From positions 3,493,501-3,557,500 of the forward strand of contig NZ_CP117437.1 of NCBI RefSeq assembly GCF_030687535.1: a stretch of DNA of 64,000 nt, in the 5' to 3' direction. The position numbers and the translations under genes were made by a program. The DNA is from Pseudomonas sp. FP2335. Its GTDB lineage: Bacteria > Pseudomonadota > Gammaproteobacteria > Pseudomonadales > Pseudomonadaceae. Positions 8,230 through 16,964 of this stretch are shown in pieces. The notes under the pieces are model-generated. The model searched no databases. It was not told the DNA's origin and saw only the letters and a program-made list of their open reading frames with translations. How positions within the stretch are numbered: the stretch's first letter is position 1; each line of letters opens with the position of its first letter.

Positions 8230-8700
8230 TCAACACACCAGTCGCTTGGTCATCGGTATACACGCCAACGCCAACCCCGACGGCGAATGGTAAACCGCCT
8301 GCTCATCCCCCACGTATCCGCGCGCCCGGTAGAAGCTCGCGGCATTCAACGTCGCATCCAGCACCAGCGTGTCAATCGCCAGTTGCCGAGCCAGGTTTTC
8401 CAGGTGATCGAGCATGGCCTTGGCATACCCACGCCCGGTGAATTCAGGCAGGACAAATAGCGCTCCCACTTCGTTGTTTTCCAGGTCAAGCATCCCGGTG
8501 ACGACCGGTTCGCCCTGCACCCACCCCAGGTAAAACGCTTTGTCCATCAGCGCGTTGTAGCCGTCAGCGGCGCTGCCACGGGTCCAGGACATCATCTGCT
8601 CGCGCGTATACGCACCGATGCACTGGCTACGAATGGCCAACAGGCGAATGTCGAACGCCGCTTGGGCGTCTTCCGGGGTTGCGGGTTTTATTTGCAGCAT
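8230..8700 (-). CDS. GNAT-family N-acetyltransferase
   Basis: A 156-aa acetyl-CoA-dependent transferase. The GNAT core is clear: the strand NNEVGALFVLPEFTGRGYAKAML holds motif A (Q/RxxGxG/A as TGRGYA), and ASFYRARGYVG is the C-terminal motif B. GGAGG 5 nt upstream supports the ATG at 8700 (IKPATPEDAQAAFDIR follows). The substrate cannot be told; it is a free-standing gene. Confidence 0.85.
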   Translation of the reverse strand: MLQIKPATPEDAQAAFDIRLLAIRSQCIGAYTREQMMSWTRGSAADGYNALMDKAFYLGWVQGEPVVTGMLDLENNEVGALFVLPEFTGRGYAKAMLDHLENLARQLAIDTLVLDATLNAASFYRARGYVGDEQAVYHSPSGLALACIPMTKRLVC

Positions 8701-8970
8701 TTCAGCCTCCATGGCTTAACAGTTGGACACACCCGCCCCTCTTGCGGATGGAACCCGGTACTTGGTGTTCATCACAACGAGAAACATCCAATTAGGACGT
8801 CAAATCGAGGGTTTTTACTATGCGAGGTGTTCAATCTTCTTATTCAGCCCAGCGTTGCAGATGAGGATCAGCGATTTTCAGCAGGAATTCCAGGAACAAC
8901 CGAGTAAGGCCGGCGTCAGGAACTACGCGCCAATGGAGTAAGCAACCCCTTCAAGGGCGCCGCAATGGAG

Positions 8971-9019
8971 CTGGGGACGATAATTATCTAGAATGTCGCC
9001 TTCCGCTTTGTCCCCAGGA
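8971..9019 (+). promoter_or_regulatory. Inverted repeat overlapping the ribosome binding site of the 9026 gene
   Basis: CTGGGGAC (8971-8978) is perfectly complementary to GTCCCCAG (9010-9017), whose 3' end overlaps the AGGA Shine-Dalgarno at 9016-9019. Directly after the left arm is the perfect palindrome GATAATTATC (8979-8988). If transcription starts upstream, the hairpin would hide the ribosome binding site; if not, these may be operator or promoter elements. The rest of the 8701-9025 interval holds no convincing gene. Confidence 0.4.
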
Positions 9020-9025
9020 ACACCC

Positions 9026-9517
9026 ATGCCCGCCCTCACCCTGCGCAATGCCCTGCCCGCCGACGCCGCCCGCTGCTTTGAAATCGAAATCGGCGCCTAC
9101 GAAGGCGATGAAGCCGCGACCCTGGAAAAAATCGCCACGCGCATTGCGCTGTACCCACAAGGTTTTCTGATTTTGGAGGCCGCTGGCGAAGTAGTGGGTT
9201 TCATCAATAGCGGCTGCGCCGATGAAGTGGTGATGTCTGACGAGGCGTTCAAGGAACTGGTGGGGCATTCGGCCGAGGCGCCAAATGTGGTGATCATGTC
9301 GGTGGTGGTTGACCCGGCACACCAGGGCAAAGGGTACTCCACGACGTTGATGACCGCGTTTGTGCAACGCATGCGCGACATGGGCAAAAAGACCATTCAC
9401 TTGATGTGCAAGGACCGCCATGTAGCGTTGTACACGCGCATGGGCTATCGCTATGTGCAGCCGTCCGCGTCGGACCATGGCGGGATGGCGTGGCATGAGA
9501 TGGTCATGGAGCTCTAA
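9026..9517 (+). CDS. GNAT-family N-acetyltransferase
   Basis: A 163-aa protein with a complete GNAT fold: ALPADAARCFEIEIGAYEGDE at the N-terminus, VIMSVVVDPAHQGKGYSTTL around 92-111 as the acetyl-CoA loop, and ALYTRMGYRYV near the end. The pattern resembles arylalkylamine-type acetyltransferases. AGGA at 9016-9019 supports ATG 9026. The substrate is unknown. Confidence 0.85.
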   Translation: MPALTLRNALPADAARCFEIEIGAYEGDEAATLEKIATRIALYPQGFLILEAAGEVVGFINSGCADEVVMSDEAFKELVGHSAEAPNVVIMSVVVDPAHQGKGYSTTLMTAFVQRMRDMGKKTIHLMCKDRHVALYTRMGYRYVQPSASDHGGMAWHEMVMEL

Positions 9518-9580
9518 TTCAGCGCCAATCCCGGACACAGCAGCCGGTAACGCGATTCGATCCACGGAAGGAACCACCTC

Positions 9581-10759
9581 GTGCCCAACACAACACCCTT
9601 GACCTTTCAACACGCGTTAAAAAAGAATCTCAAGCGGATACTGAATTTCTGGGCGCCCCTGAGCGTTATCTTCGCGGGACTGGGTACGCTGCTGGGGTTT
9701 TACACCCTGTCGACCTACGCATCGGCAATCGGCCGCCCGGACCTGCTGGCCGCAGCGCTGGAGGCCAAGTCAGCCCTGATCCCCTGGCTCGCCAGCGTAA
9801 TGGGTATGCTGGGCGCGTACTTGCTGACACTGTTGGCGAGCACTGTCCTGTTCGGGCTCACGGTGTCGTTTTTCAATGACTCCCCGTCCCTGCAGCACAA
9901 GTTGGTGGGTATTCTCTGCGTACCTGTGCTGTCAGGCATCGTTGCCATGCTCTGGTATAGCTTCGAAGGACCTGAACGGAACGCCCTATGGGAAGTGCTC
10001 TATGTTGCGCTTTGGCTTGTGCTCAGCCTGATTGCAATGCTGGCAACCACCACCTTCCGATTTGCCGTCGATGTCTGTGCAACCATGGCGAGCCCCGGCC
10101 ACCCCAGGAGCTGGCGGCTGCGCGGCTTCTTTGTACTGATGGTGTCATTGCTGCTGTTCAGCACCGTGCTCTCTGCCGTATTCCCCGCCAGCCTGATTCT
10201 GAAAGCCTATACCGGGGAAGACACCCCCGAAGCGGTGAGCCGCTTGATGTATATCTCGATGTTCGCCGCATGCGTCACGTTGATGCCTGTGGTGGTGTTC
10301 TACGTCAGCAAGGCCGACCTGTTCAAGCGCCTGGCCCTGGGCCTGTTGGCCGTCGCTGTGGCGGGGGGGATGATTATTGCAATTTCGCCGGGAAGCCCGG
10401 CAGCGATCGTTTACGCTGCAGCCGGGGTGATGAACGTGCGTGCCCCCGTAGAAGCGCGCTACTGGCTGACGAAAACCTACGCCAGGGAAGATTTCGAGAG
10501 CGCCACCTGGGGCGACGTGCAGATATTGCGTGGCAAGCCTGTAGTGTCCGCGTTCCCGTTGTTTTCCTTCGGCGATGTGTTGTTGCTGTGCCCGACCAGC
10601 CGGGTCAAAACGACACTCAAGGATTGGCCGCAACAATCGGCCTACTGTGTGCTGACCCAAAGCAGCAACGCCATCCGGATGCCAAAGAACTCGGACACCA
10701 TAAGCCCTCCCAAGCCGACCACAGACAACAAAACCAAAAAACCAGGCCCCTCGACATGA
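9581..10759 (+). CDS. Polytopic membrane protein of unknown function
   Basis: A 392-aa protein starting at GTG 9581, preceded by GGAAGGA. About seven hydrophobic segments are seen, for example FWAPLSVIFAGLGTLLGFY near the N-terminus, WLASVMGMLGAYLLTLLAS, ALWLVLSLIAMLATTTF, GFFVLMVSLLLFSTVLSAV, FAACVTLMPVVVFYV and LALGLLAVAVAGGMIIAI. A soluble C-terminal tail of about 110 residues follows and ends in a Lys/Pro/Thr-rich stretch. No family signature was recognised. The stop overlaps the ATG of the next gene (ATGA), so the two are probably made together. Confidence 0.7.
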   Translation: MPNTTPLTFQHALKKNLKRILNFWAPLSVIFAGLGTLLGFYTLSTYASAIGRPDLLAAALEAKSALIPWLASVMGMLGAYLLTLLASTVLFGLTVSFFNDSPSLQHKLVGILCVPVLSGIVAMLWYSFEGPERNALWEVLYVALWLVLSLIAMLATTTFRFAVDVCATMASPGHPRSWRLRGFFVLMVSLLLFSTVLSAVFPASLILKAYTGEDTPEAVSRLMYISMFAACVTLMPVVVFYVSKADLFKRLALGLLAVAVAGGMIIAISPGSPAAIVYAAAGVMNVRAPVEARYWLTKTYAREDFESATWGDVQILRGKPVVSAFPLFSFGDVLLLCPTSRVKTTLKDWPQQSAYCVLTQSSNAIRMPKNSDTISPPKPTTDNKTKKPGPST

Positions 10760-11181
10760 CCCAACCCCTGATCGAAATCGGCGACCAGATTGATCTCCAG
10801 GCACAACAGATCATCGGCGATGGCCTTGCCGCCTTCAACAAACACGCCACTGGCTATCACGACCGACGGCCGCTGACGGTGCTGATCAAAGACCCACACA
10901 CCGGGCAAACCCTCGGTGGCATCACTGGTCGCAGCGCGTTTGGCATGGCTTTTCTCGACCTGTTCCACCTGCCCGAGCCCCTGCGCGGTTCGGGCCTGGG
11001 CAGCCGATTGTTGCAGGCTTTTGAAGATGAAGCGCGGCGCCGCGGTTGTCGCAGTGCCGTGCTGTACACCATCAGCTTCCAGGCGCCGGGGTTTTATGAG
11101 AAGCGCGGCTGGATGCGCTTTGGTGAAATCCCGTGCGAGCCCCAGGGCAGCAGCCGGGTGTTTCTGAGCAAGGCGTTGTAG
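10756..11181 (+). CDS. GNAT-family N-acetyltransferase, coupled to the membrane protein gene
   Basis: A 141-aa acetyltransferase. FLDLFHLPEPLRGSGLGSRLL is the acetyl-CoA binding motif (RGSGLG) and APGFYEKRGWMRFGEIP the C-terminal motif. Its ATG lies within the stop of the preceding membrane protein gene. The target is unknown; the coupling suggests it could act on or with that membrane protein. Confidence 0.85.
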   Translation: MTQPLIEIGDQIDLQAQQIIGDGLAAFNKHATGYHDRRPLTVLIKDPHTGQTLGGITGRSAFGMAFLDLFHLPEPLRGSGLGSRLLQAFEDEARRRGCRSAVLYTISFQAPGFYEKRGWMRFGEIPCEPQGSSRVFLSKAL

Positions 11182-11190
11182 CTGGGCGCT

Positions 11191-12390
11191 TCACCAACTC
11201 CCCGAAGCGCCCCCACCACCGCTCGAACCACCGCCACCCGACGAACTGCTGCTGGAGCTGGAGCTTGAACGACTGGAGCCCGAGCTTGAGCCACCGCTGG
11301 ACCCCGAGCCGCCACCGGTCTTGCCAAAGATAAACAGCGCCGCAAACGAGGCAATCGGGAAAGCAAACAGCCAGTCGTTGCGCCCCAACTCCATCAGCAA
11401 CCCCGCCGCCACGTACACCGCCACGGCCGCCAGCAACCGTGCGACGAAGCCTGCCCGGCTGCGCGTCCAGGCGTCTTTCATGATGACGAACAGGATCAGG
11501 TACAAGCCCAGCACCAGCAGACCCAGCAGCGGGAATGCCAGCCAGTGCAGGAAGTTCACATCGGTGTATTGGTTCGCCGCGAGCAGGATCGCGATGTAGC
11601 CCAACAGGCCCAGCACGCAATAAAACACCGTGCGTGCCTGCCACAACGCGCCGAACGTGGCGCCGCCAATCAGCAAAGTCAGCGGCAGTATCAGCAGGTA
11701 CACCGCCCACTCCCGGCCGCCAGCCAGCACCGCAAGCAGCAGCGTGATCGTCACTGCGGCCACCAATGCCTTGCGCCAGCGCAGCTTGCCGGCTGCCAGC
11801 AGTACACCGCCGCCGCCACCGAGCACAAATGCCAGCAACACCGCGATCGCCCCTGGCCCTACCGCGAGCCCCGCCACCGCCGGCAAGTCACCGCCATCCA
11901 CCAACAGCACCAGATCGTCTACGCCTTGGGCGACACCTCCCGCGAAATCGCCCTGGCGAAACGCCGGGGTGATGTGTTCTTCGATGATGCGATGGCTCAG
12001 CAAGTCGGTGACGACGCCTTCAAGGCCGTAGCCCACTTCGATGCGCACCTTGCGATCATCCTTGGCCACCAGCAGCAGGATGCCGTCATTGATGTCCTTG
12101 CGCCCCAGCTTCCAGGCGCGGAACAGTTGGTTGGCGTAGTCCTCGATGCTCGCATCGCCGGTGGTGGGCACCAGCAACACCGCCACCTGCGCGCCTTTGC
12201 GTTGCTCCAGGGCAGCGAGTTGAGCCTTCAGACGGGCGGTGGTGCCAGCATCCAGGGTGTTGGTGAGGTCGATGACCCGCTGATCGAGGGCAACCCCAAT
12301 CGGTGAAGTGTCAGCCTGGGCGGTGACAAACACACTGGCCAACACCAGCACCCACAGACCCAAGACCGCTTGCCGCACGCACCGCATCAT
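11191..12390 (-). CDS. TPM-domain envelope protein with Ser/Gly-rich C-terminus
   Basis: A 399-aa protein of the YgcG/TPM family. A signal peptide (to about residue 27, AQA/D) is followed by a TPM domain (about 30-170: VIDLTNTLDAG, QVAVLLVPTTG, DDRKVRIEVGYGLEGVVTD). Then come several hydrophobic segments (AIAVLLAFVLGGGGGVLLAAG, ALVAAVTITLLLAVLAGG, FPLLGLLVLGLYLILFVI, LLAAVAVYVAAGLLM) and a tail of about 40 residues made almost only of Ser and Gly. TPM proteins are membrane-anchored and often linked to photosystem repair or phosphatase-like folds; the bacterial role is not settled. The tail is typical of the family. Confidence 0.85.
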   Translation of the reverse strand: MMRCVRQAVLGLWVLVLASVFVTAQADTSPIGVALDQRVIDLTNTLDAGTTARLKAQLAALEQRKGAQVAVLLVPTTGDASIEDYANQLFRAWKLGRKDINDGILLLVAKDDRKVRIEVGYGLEGVVTDLLSHRIIEEHITPAFRQGDFAGGVAQGVDDLVLLVDGGDLPAVAGLAVGPGAIAVLLAFVLGGGGGVLLAAGKLRWRKALVAAVTITLLLAVLAGGREWAVYLLILPLTLLIGGATFGALWQARTVFYCVLGLLGYIAILLAANQYTDVNFLHWLAFPLLGLLVLGLYLILFVIMKDAWTRSRAGFVARLLAAVAVYVAAGLLMELGRNDWLFAFPIASFAALFIFGKTGGGSGSSGGSSSGSSRSSSSSSSSSSGGGGSSGGGGASGSW

Positions 12391-12517
12391 GTTTGTTACC
12401 TGAAGTTTCTTCCTGAAGGCCGCGACTTTACCTTATCGCGGCTATAACACGTGACCCCACGCCGTTGACTATCTAAACTCCACCCACCCATAGCAAAACG
12501 CCATAACCGGGAAGCCC

Positions 12518-13333
12518 ATGAACCTTCGCCTCCGCAACAACGTCAGTGTGATGGGCAACGGCCGCTCGACCCTGGTGTTCTCCCACGGTTTTGGCTGCAA
12601 CCAGGCCATGTGGCACTACTTGGCGCCGCCATTCACCGAACACTTTCGCGTGGTGATGTATGACCTGGTCGGCGCCGGCCTGTCGGACCTCAGCGCGTTC
12701 GACAAGCACAAATACAGCACGCTGGACGGCTATGCCCGCGACTTGAACGAGCTGATCGACGCCTTTGCCGTCGGCCCGGTGATTCTGGTGAGCCACTCGG
12801 TCAGCGCGATGATTGCCACCCTCGCCGACCGCCGGGCCCCCGGACGCATCGCCGCCCACGTGATGATTGGCCCGTCGCCGCGCTACATCGATGCCGATGG
12901 CTATGTCGGTGGTTTCAAGCGCAGCGACATCGATGACCTGCTCGACACCCTCGACAGCAACTACCTCGGCTGGTCCAGCGCCATGGCCCCAGTGATCATG
13001 GGCGCGCCTGAACAGCCCGCGTTGAGCGAGGCCCTGCGCGACAGTTTCTGCCGCACCGAACCGGAGATCGCCAAGCAATTTGCGCGGGTGACGTTTATGT
13101 CCGACAACCGCAAGGACATCGCCGGCCTGGCTACCCCGGTGTTGATCCTGCAATCGAGCGACGACCTGATCGCCCCCGTGGCCGTCGGCGAATACCTGCA
13201 CGGCGTGTTGCCCAACAGCACCTATTGCCTGGTGGACAACGTCGGCCATTGCCCACACATGAGCGCGCCGCAGGCGTGTGCGGCAGCGATGAAGAGTTTC
13301 CTCGCACCCTGGACCGTCGCCCATGCCGACTAA
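12518..13333 (+). CDS. RsbQ-like alpha/beta hydrolase
   Basis: A 271-aa cytoplasmic alpha/beta hydrolase close in pattern and length to Bacillus RsbQ. The catalytic triad is recognisable as Ser94 in VSHSVSAM, Asp216 in QSSDDLIAP and His244 in NVGHCPHM, nearly the RsbQ numbering, and the opening SHGFGCNQAMW is also family-typical. In Bacillus, RsbQ is needed for a PAS-domain phosphatase to sense energy stress, apparently by supplying or turning over a small ligand. Here the gene overlaps by 11 nt a PAS-histidine kinase, which is the same logic with a different output. Confidence 0.88.
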   Translation: MNLRLRNNVSVMGNGRSTLVFSHGFGCNQAMWHYLAPPFTEHFRVVMYDLVGAGLSDLSAFDKHKYSTLDGYARDLNELIDAFAVGPVILVSHSVSAMIATLADRRAPGRIAAHVMIGPSPRYIDADGYVGGFKRSDIDDLLDTLDSNYLGWSSAMAPVIMGAPEQPALSEALRDSFCRTEPEIAKQFARVTFMSDNRKDIAGLATPVLILQSSDDLIAPVAVGEYLHGVLPNSTYCLVDNVGHCPHMSAPQACAAAMKSFLAPWTVAHAD

Positions 13334-14495
13334 GCTGTTCGACAACGCCGCCTGTGCCCTGGCCGCAACGGCGGAGGACGGCACGCTCCTGCACACCAAC
13401 GCACGGTTCAGCGAATGGCTCGGGTTCAGCGCCGTGGAGTTGTGCGGGCGGCGTTTCCAGGACCTGCTGACCATGGGCGGGCGGATCTTCCACCAGACCC
13501 ACCTGGCGCCAATGCTGCGCCTGCGTGGCAGTGTCACCGAAGTGAAGCTGGACATGCTGCACCGCGACGGGCACAAGGTCACCGTGCTGCTCAATGGCAC
13601 CCGGCGTGAACAAGCCGACGGCGCGGTGTACGACCTGGCGTTGTTCGGCACCACCGACCGCGACAAGTACGAGCGCGAACTGCTCAACGCACGCAAGCTG
13701 GCCGAAGCACTGTTGCAGGAAAAAACCACGACGGAACTTGCCCTCAAGCAAGCCCAGGCCGAACTCGGCGAGGCATACGCCATCGCCCAGCGGCGCGCGC
13801 TGTTTGCCGAGCAGATGGTGGCGATCGTCAGCCATGACCTGAAAAACCCGCTCACGGCGATCCGCATGGCTTCGGATTTCCTCAGCCGTGGCGAACGCAG
13901 CGCCAAGGAGCGCCAGTTGCTGGGGCACATCAGCCAGTCCTCCGAACGCGCCCAGCGCATGATCGCCGACCTGCTGGACTTCACCCAGGCCCGGGTCGGC
14001 CACGGCATCAGCATCAAGGCCGCACCGCTGGACCTGCACGCAGTGACCCGCCAGGCGGTGGATGAACTGCGCGTGGCATTCCCCAAGGCGATCCTCGCGC
14101 ATCACACCATTGGCAGCGGCGATGCCAGCCTCGACGCCGACCGCGTGCAACAGATCATCGGCAATCTGGTGGCCAACAGCGTGGCCTATGGCGACCTGCA
14201 ACAACCGATCAGCATCACCTCGCGGCTGGGGGCTGGGCAGTGTGAAGTGGCGGTACACAACCACGGCGCCGTGATCCCCGCAACCCTGCTGGCCGGGCTG
14301 TTCGAGCCCATGACCCGCGGCACCGACCAGGGCAGCGATGTGCGCAGCGTCGGCCTGGGCCTGTACATCGTGCGGGAATTGGCCAGGGTCCATGGTGGGG
14401 ATGTGGCGGTGAGCTCTACTGAGGGCGGCGGCACCACGTTCAGTGTGCGCTTTGTGGGAGATGGGGGTGGACCCGTCAATGTTGCCGGTGACTGA
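13323..14495 (+). CDS. PAS-domain sensor histidine kinase paired with the RsbQ-like gene
   Basis: A 390-aa soluble kinase with no membrane segment. A PAS domain (about 5-115, LLHTNARFSEWLGFSAVEL and MLHRDGHKVTVLLNG) leads through a coiled coil (about 115-165) to a HisKA domain with the phospho-acceptor His171 in IVSHDLKNPLTAIR. A HATPase domain follows (about 255-385; N box IIGNLVANSVAY, G box GLGLYIVREL). No response regulator lies next to it. The start lies inside the hydrolase gene, so the products are made together. It most likely senses a small molecule controlled by the hydrolase; the ligand is unknown. Confidence 0.88.
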   Translation: MPTKLFDNAACALAATAEDGTLLHTNARFSEWLGFSAVELCGRRFQDLLTMGGRIFHQTHLAPMLRLRGSVTEVKLDMLHRDGHKVTVLLNGTRREQADGAVYDLALFGTTDRDKYERELLNARKLAEALLQEKTTTELALKQAQAELGEAYAIAQRRALFAEQMVAIVSHDLKNPLTAIRMASDFLSRGERSAKERQLLGHISQSSERAQRMIADLLDFTQARVGHGISIKAAPLDLHAVTRQAVDELRVAFPKAILAHHTIGSGDASLDADRVQQIIGNLVANSVAYGDLQQPISITSRLGAGQCEVAVHNHGAVIPATLLAGLFEPMTRGTDQGSDVRSVGLGLYIVRELARVHGGDVAVSSTEGGGTTFSVRFVGDGGGPVNVAGD

Positions 14496-14497
14496 CT

Positions 14498-15304
14498 TCA
14501 GCCAATACTGAACACCGTCCCCTGCATCACCGGCTCCACACTCCCCGTCAACACCACACCGCCCTCGCCCGCCCACTGCACGGTCACCGTGCCGCCGTCG
14601 CACTGCACCTGCACCGTGGCATCCAGCAAGCCACGACGGATGCCATTGACCACCGCCCCGCAACAGCACGAACCGGAGCCCAATGGCACACCGCCGCCGC
14701 GCTCCCAGATGCGCAGGCGGATGTGCCCACGGTCGAGCACTTGCACAAAATGCACATTGGTCTTGGCCGGAAACAGCGGGTGAATTTCCAACGCAGCACC
14801 TACGGCGGCCACATCGACGGCGGCAAGATCCGCCACAAAAAACGTGCAATGCGGGTTGCCCATGCTGCAGGCCGCCGGCTCGCCCTCAAGGGGCAACCTC
14901 AGCGTATCCAGGGCCTCGGCCAAGGGCACGGCGGCCCACTCCAGCGATGGCTCGCCCATGTTCACCGAGACTTGCCGCCCCGCCTGCCGCACACACGTCA
15001 GCAAACCGCGGTCGGTGCGCAACACGATGGAATCGCTGCCCGCCTCCAGCATCAAGCGATCTGCCACGCCACGGGTCGCGCTGCCGCAGGCCTGCAGCGG
15101 CGTGCCGTTGGGGTTCCAGAACTTGATCCGCGCCGCTGCATCATCGCAGTCGAGCACCACGGCGAGCTGGTTGAAACCGATACCGGTATGGCGGTTGCCC
15201 AGGCGGCGTGCGACTTGCGCGGTGATCGGGTCGTCGCGCCCACGGCGGTCAACGATGATGAAGTCATCGCCGTGGGCGTGCATTTTTACGAACTGCAAGG
15301 GCAT
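14498..15304 (-). CDS. DapF-family protein with one catalytic Cys replaced by Ser
   Basis: A 268-aa protein with the two-lobed diaminopimelate epimerase fold. KMHAHGDDF (7-15) matches the opening KMHGxGNDF, QACGSATRG (71-79) keeps the first catalytic Cys73, SMGNPH (147-152) is intact, and ERGGGVPLGSGSCCCGAVV (201-219) aligns with ERGxGETxACGTGACA. In that alignment the second catalytic Cys becomes Ser210, and ACGNGxRC becomes ACGSATRG. A true DapF needs both cysteines, so this is probably a paralogue with another reaction, for example a dehydratase or an isomerase of another compound. It is convergent with the kinase gene and has no lysine-pathway neighbours (lysA, cyaY-type genes). Confidence 0.8.
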   Translation of the reverse strand: MPLQFVKMHAHGDDFIIVDRRGRDDPITAQVARRLGNRHTGIGFNQLAVVLDCDDAAARIKFWNPNGTPLQACGSATRGVADRLMLEAGSDSIVLRTDRGLLTCVRQAGRQVSVNMGEPSLEWAAVPLAEALDTLRLPLEGEPAACSMGNPHCTFFVADLAAVDVAAVGAALEIHPLFPAKTNVHFVQVLDRGHIRLRIWERGGGVPLGSGSCCCGAVVNGIRRGLLDATVQVQCDGGTVTVQWAGEGGVVLTGSVEPVMQGTVFSIG

Positions 15305-15346
15305 GGGCGGTCCTTATTCGAGCCGGGAGATGAGTTGCAGGGTGGG

Positions 15347-16924
15347 TCAGAGCGTGGTGCCCATGGCCTTCATCAGCACCAGATCCCGCGCATAAATATC
15401 CGGCGCGTAGACCAAGCCACCCTGGCGGTCGACTTCCACCGTCCAGTACCCCAACAGCACCGGCACCGGCGTGGCCAGGCGGAATTCGTGGGTCACCCCA
15501 GTGGCCAGCAGTTCATCGGTGCGCGCACGTTCGGCCGGGCTTACCAGCAGGTCACGCAGCATCAGCGGCTGTTCGACGCGCACACACCCCGAGCTGAACG
15601 CCCGTGGGCCCTTGCTGAACAGCGGCTGGCTCGGCGTGTCGTGCAGGTACACCGAATACGGGTTGGGAAAGCGCATCACGATCTTGCCCAGCGGGTTGCG
15701 CGGGCCGGCTTCCTGGCGCAGCAGGATGTTGCCGGGGCGCGCCCAGTCGATCTGTTCGGGTGCCAGCGGACGACCTTCGGGGTCGAGCACTTGCAGGTTT
15801 TGCTGGCGCAGGTACTCGGGGTTGAGGCGGATGGCCGGGAGTTTGTCCTCGCGCATGATGGTCGGCGGGATGGTCCACGTGGGGTTGAGGGTCAGCCGGG
15901 TGATGCGCGACTTGAGCAACGGCGTCTGGCGCTCGGCGCGGCCGACTTGCAGGCGGGTTTGCCACACCGGGATGCCACTTTGGTACACGCTCAGTTGCGC
16001 GGCGGCGACGTTGACCAGCACGCCCTCGGGTTCCAGGTCCTGGGCCAGCCAGCGGAAGCGTTCGAGGTTGATGCGCAGCTGTTCGCGGCGAATTGCCGGG
16101 CTGATGTTCAGCTCGGCCACGGTGCCGGCCCCGATCACACCGTCAGCCTGCAGGGAGTGGCTGAGCTGGAAGGCCTTGACTGCCTTGACCAGTTCGTCGC
16201 GGTACAGCTTGCCGGCGGGCGCGGTGGCCAGGTAGCCGCCACTGACCAGGCGCCGCGCCAGTTCCGGCACGCGGGGGTCGTCCATGCCGGGACGCAATAA
16301 AGGACCGCTGGCGACCGCGTCCCAGTGCGGCAATGGTTGCTGACGCACACTGGAATAGGCGTTGCGCAGGCTGCGGTACAAATCGGCGCTGGGCCGCGCC
16401 TGATCGAAGGCTTGGGCCATGTCGCGCAGGCCGGTGGCGGCAAAGGCCAGCACTTCGGTGTTCGGGTCGCGGGTTGGCGGCTGGGCATGCCATAGCGGTT
16501 CGTAGCGCGATTGTTGCAGGCGGCCGTAGTGCAAATCCTGCAAGGCTTGCAGGTAATGGCGGCTGCCATCGATGTCGCTGCACAGCACATTGGCCGTGGC
16601 ATCCGGCGTGGGTTGGCTATAGTGGGTGGGGTCCAGGCCGTCGTCGGCGAGCAGCAACAGTTGGGTGTGCAGCGCTTGGCGTTGTTCGGCGGACCACAAC
16701 GGTACGTCGCCTTGCTGCTGGTAGAACGCTTGCAGGCGCACCAGCGCGGCGGCGTCAATCTGCGGCGCGAGGCTGGGGCAAACACCGGGCAGTGCCGCCA
16801 GGGCTTGTTGAATCGGGCTGGGTGAAACAATTGGCACAGGTTCGGCCGCCAGCTCATCGGCTGTCGCGACCAGTGGTGCAACGAGCAAGCAAATGCTCAA
16901 GTAACATGCGTGTTTTTTGAACAA
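15347..16924 (-). CDS. L,D-transpeptidase of the YcbB/LdtD type
   Basis: A 525-aa periplasmic enzyme that makes 3-3 peptidoglycan cross-links. The proposed TTG start at 16924 (GGAG 9 nt upstream) gives a clean signal peptide, MFKKHACYLSICLLVAPLVA; an ATG start further out would run across the divergent gene. A scaffold domain comes first, then a peptidoglycan-binding repeat (AVKAFQLSHSLQADGVIG, about 255-280) and a YkuD catalytic domain. The nucleophile motif SSGCVRVE puts the catalytic cysteine near residue 447. The length (about 525-615 aa) and order match LdtD. It is divergent from a second transpeptidase only 40 nt away. Confidence 0.9.
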   Translation of the reverse strand: MFKKHACYLSICLLVAPLVATADELAAEPVPIVSPSPIQQALAALPGVCPSLAPQIDAAALVRLQAFYQQQGDVPLWSAEQRQALHTQLLLLADDGLDPTHYSQPTPDATANVLCSDIDGSRHYLQALQDLHYGRLQQSRYEPLWHAQPPTRDPNTEVLAFAATGLRDMAQAFDQARPSADLYRSLRNAYSSVRQQPLPHWDAVASGPLLRPGMDDPRVPELARRLVSGGYLATAPAGKLYRDELVKAVKAFQLSHSLQADGVIGAGTVAELNISPAIRREQLRINLERFRWLAQDLEPEGVLVNVAAAQLSVYQSGIPVWQTRLQVGRAERQTPLLKSRITRLTLNPTWTIPPTIMREDKLPAIRLNPEYLRQQNLQVLDPEGRPLAPEQIDWARPGNILLRQEAGPRNPLGKIVMRFPNPYSVYLHDTPSQPLFSKGPRAFSSGCVRVEQPLMLRDLLVSPAERARTDELLATGVTHEFRLATPVPVLLGYWTVEVDRQGGLVYAPDIYARDLVLMKAMGTTL

Positions 16925-16964
16925 TTGGCTTAACTCCAATCCACAGTGGGGGGATGTACTGTAG

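Noticed and set aside
8723..8941. 72-aa open frame between two GNAT genes
   Set aside because: Unusual composition, no ribosome binding site and no family resemblance; treated as intergenic.
14498..15304. Housekeeping diaminopimelate epimerase
   Set aside because: One catalytic cysteine is replaced by Ser and the first motif is altered; no lysine pathway neighbours.
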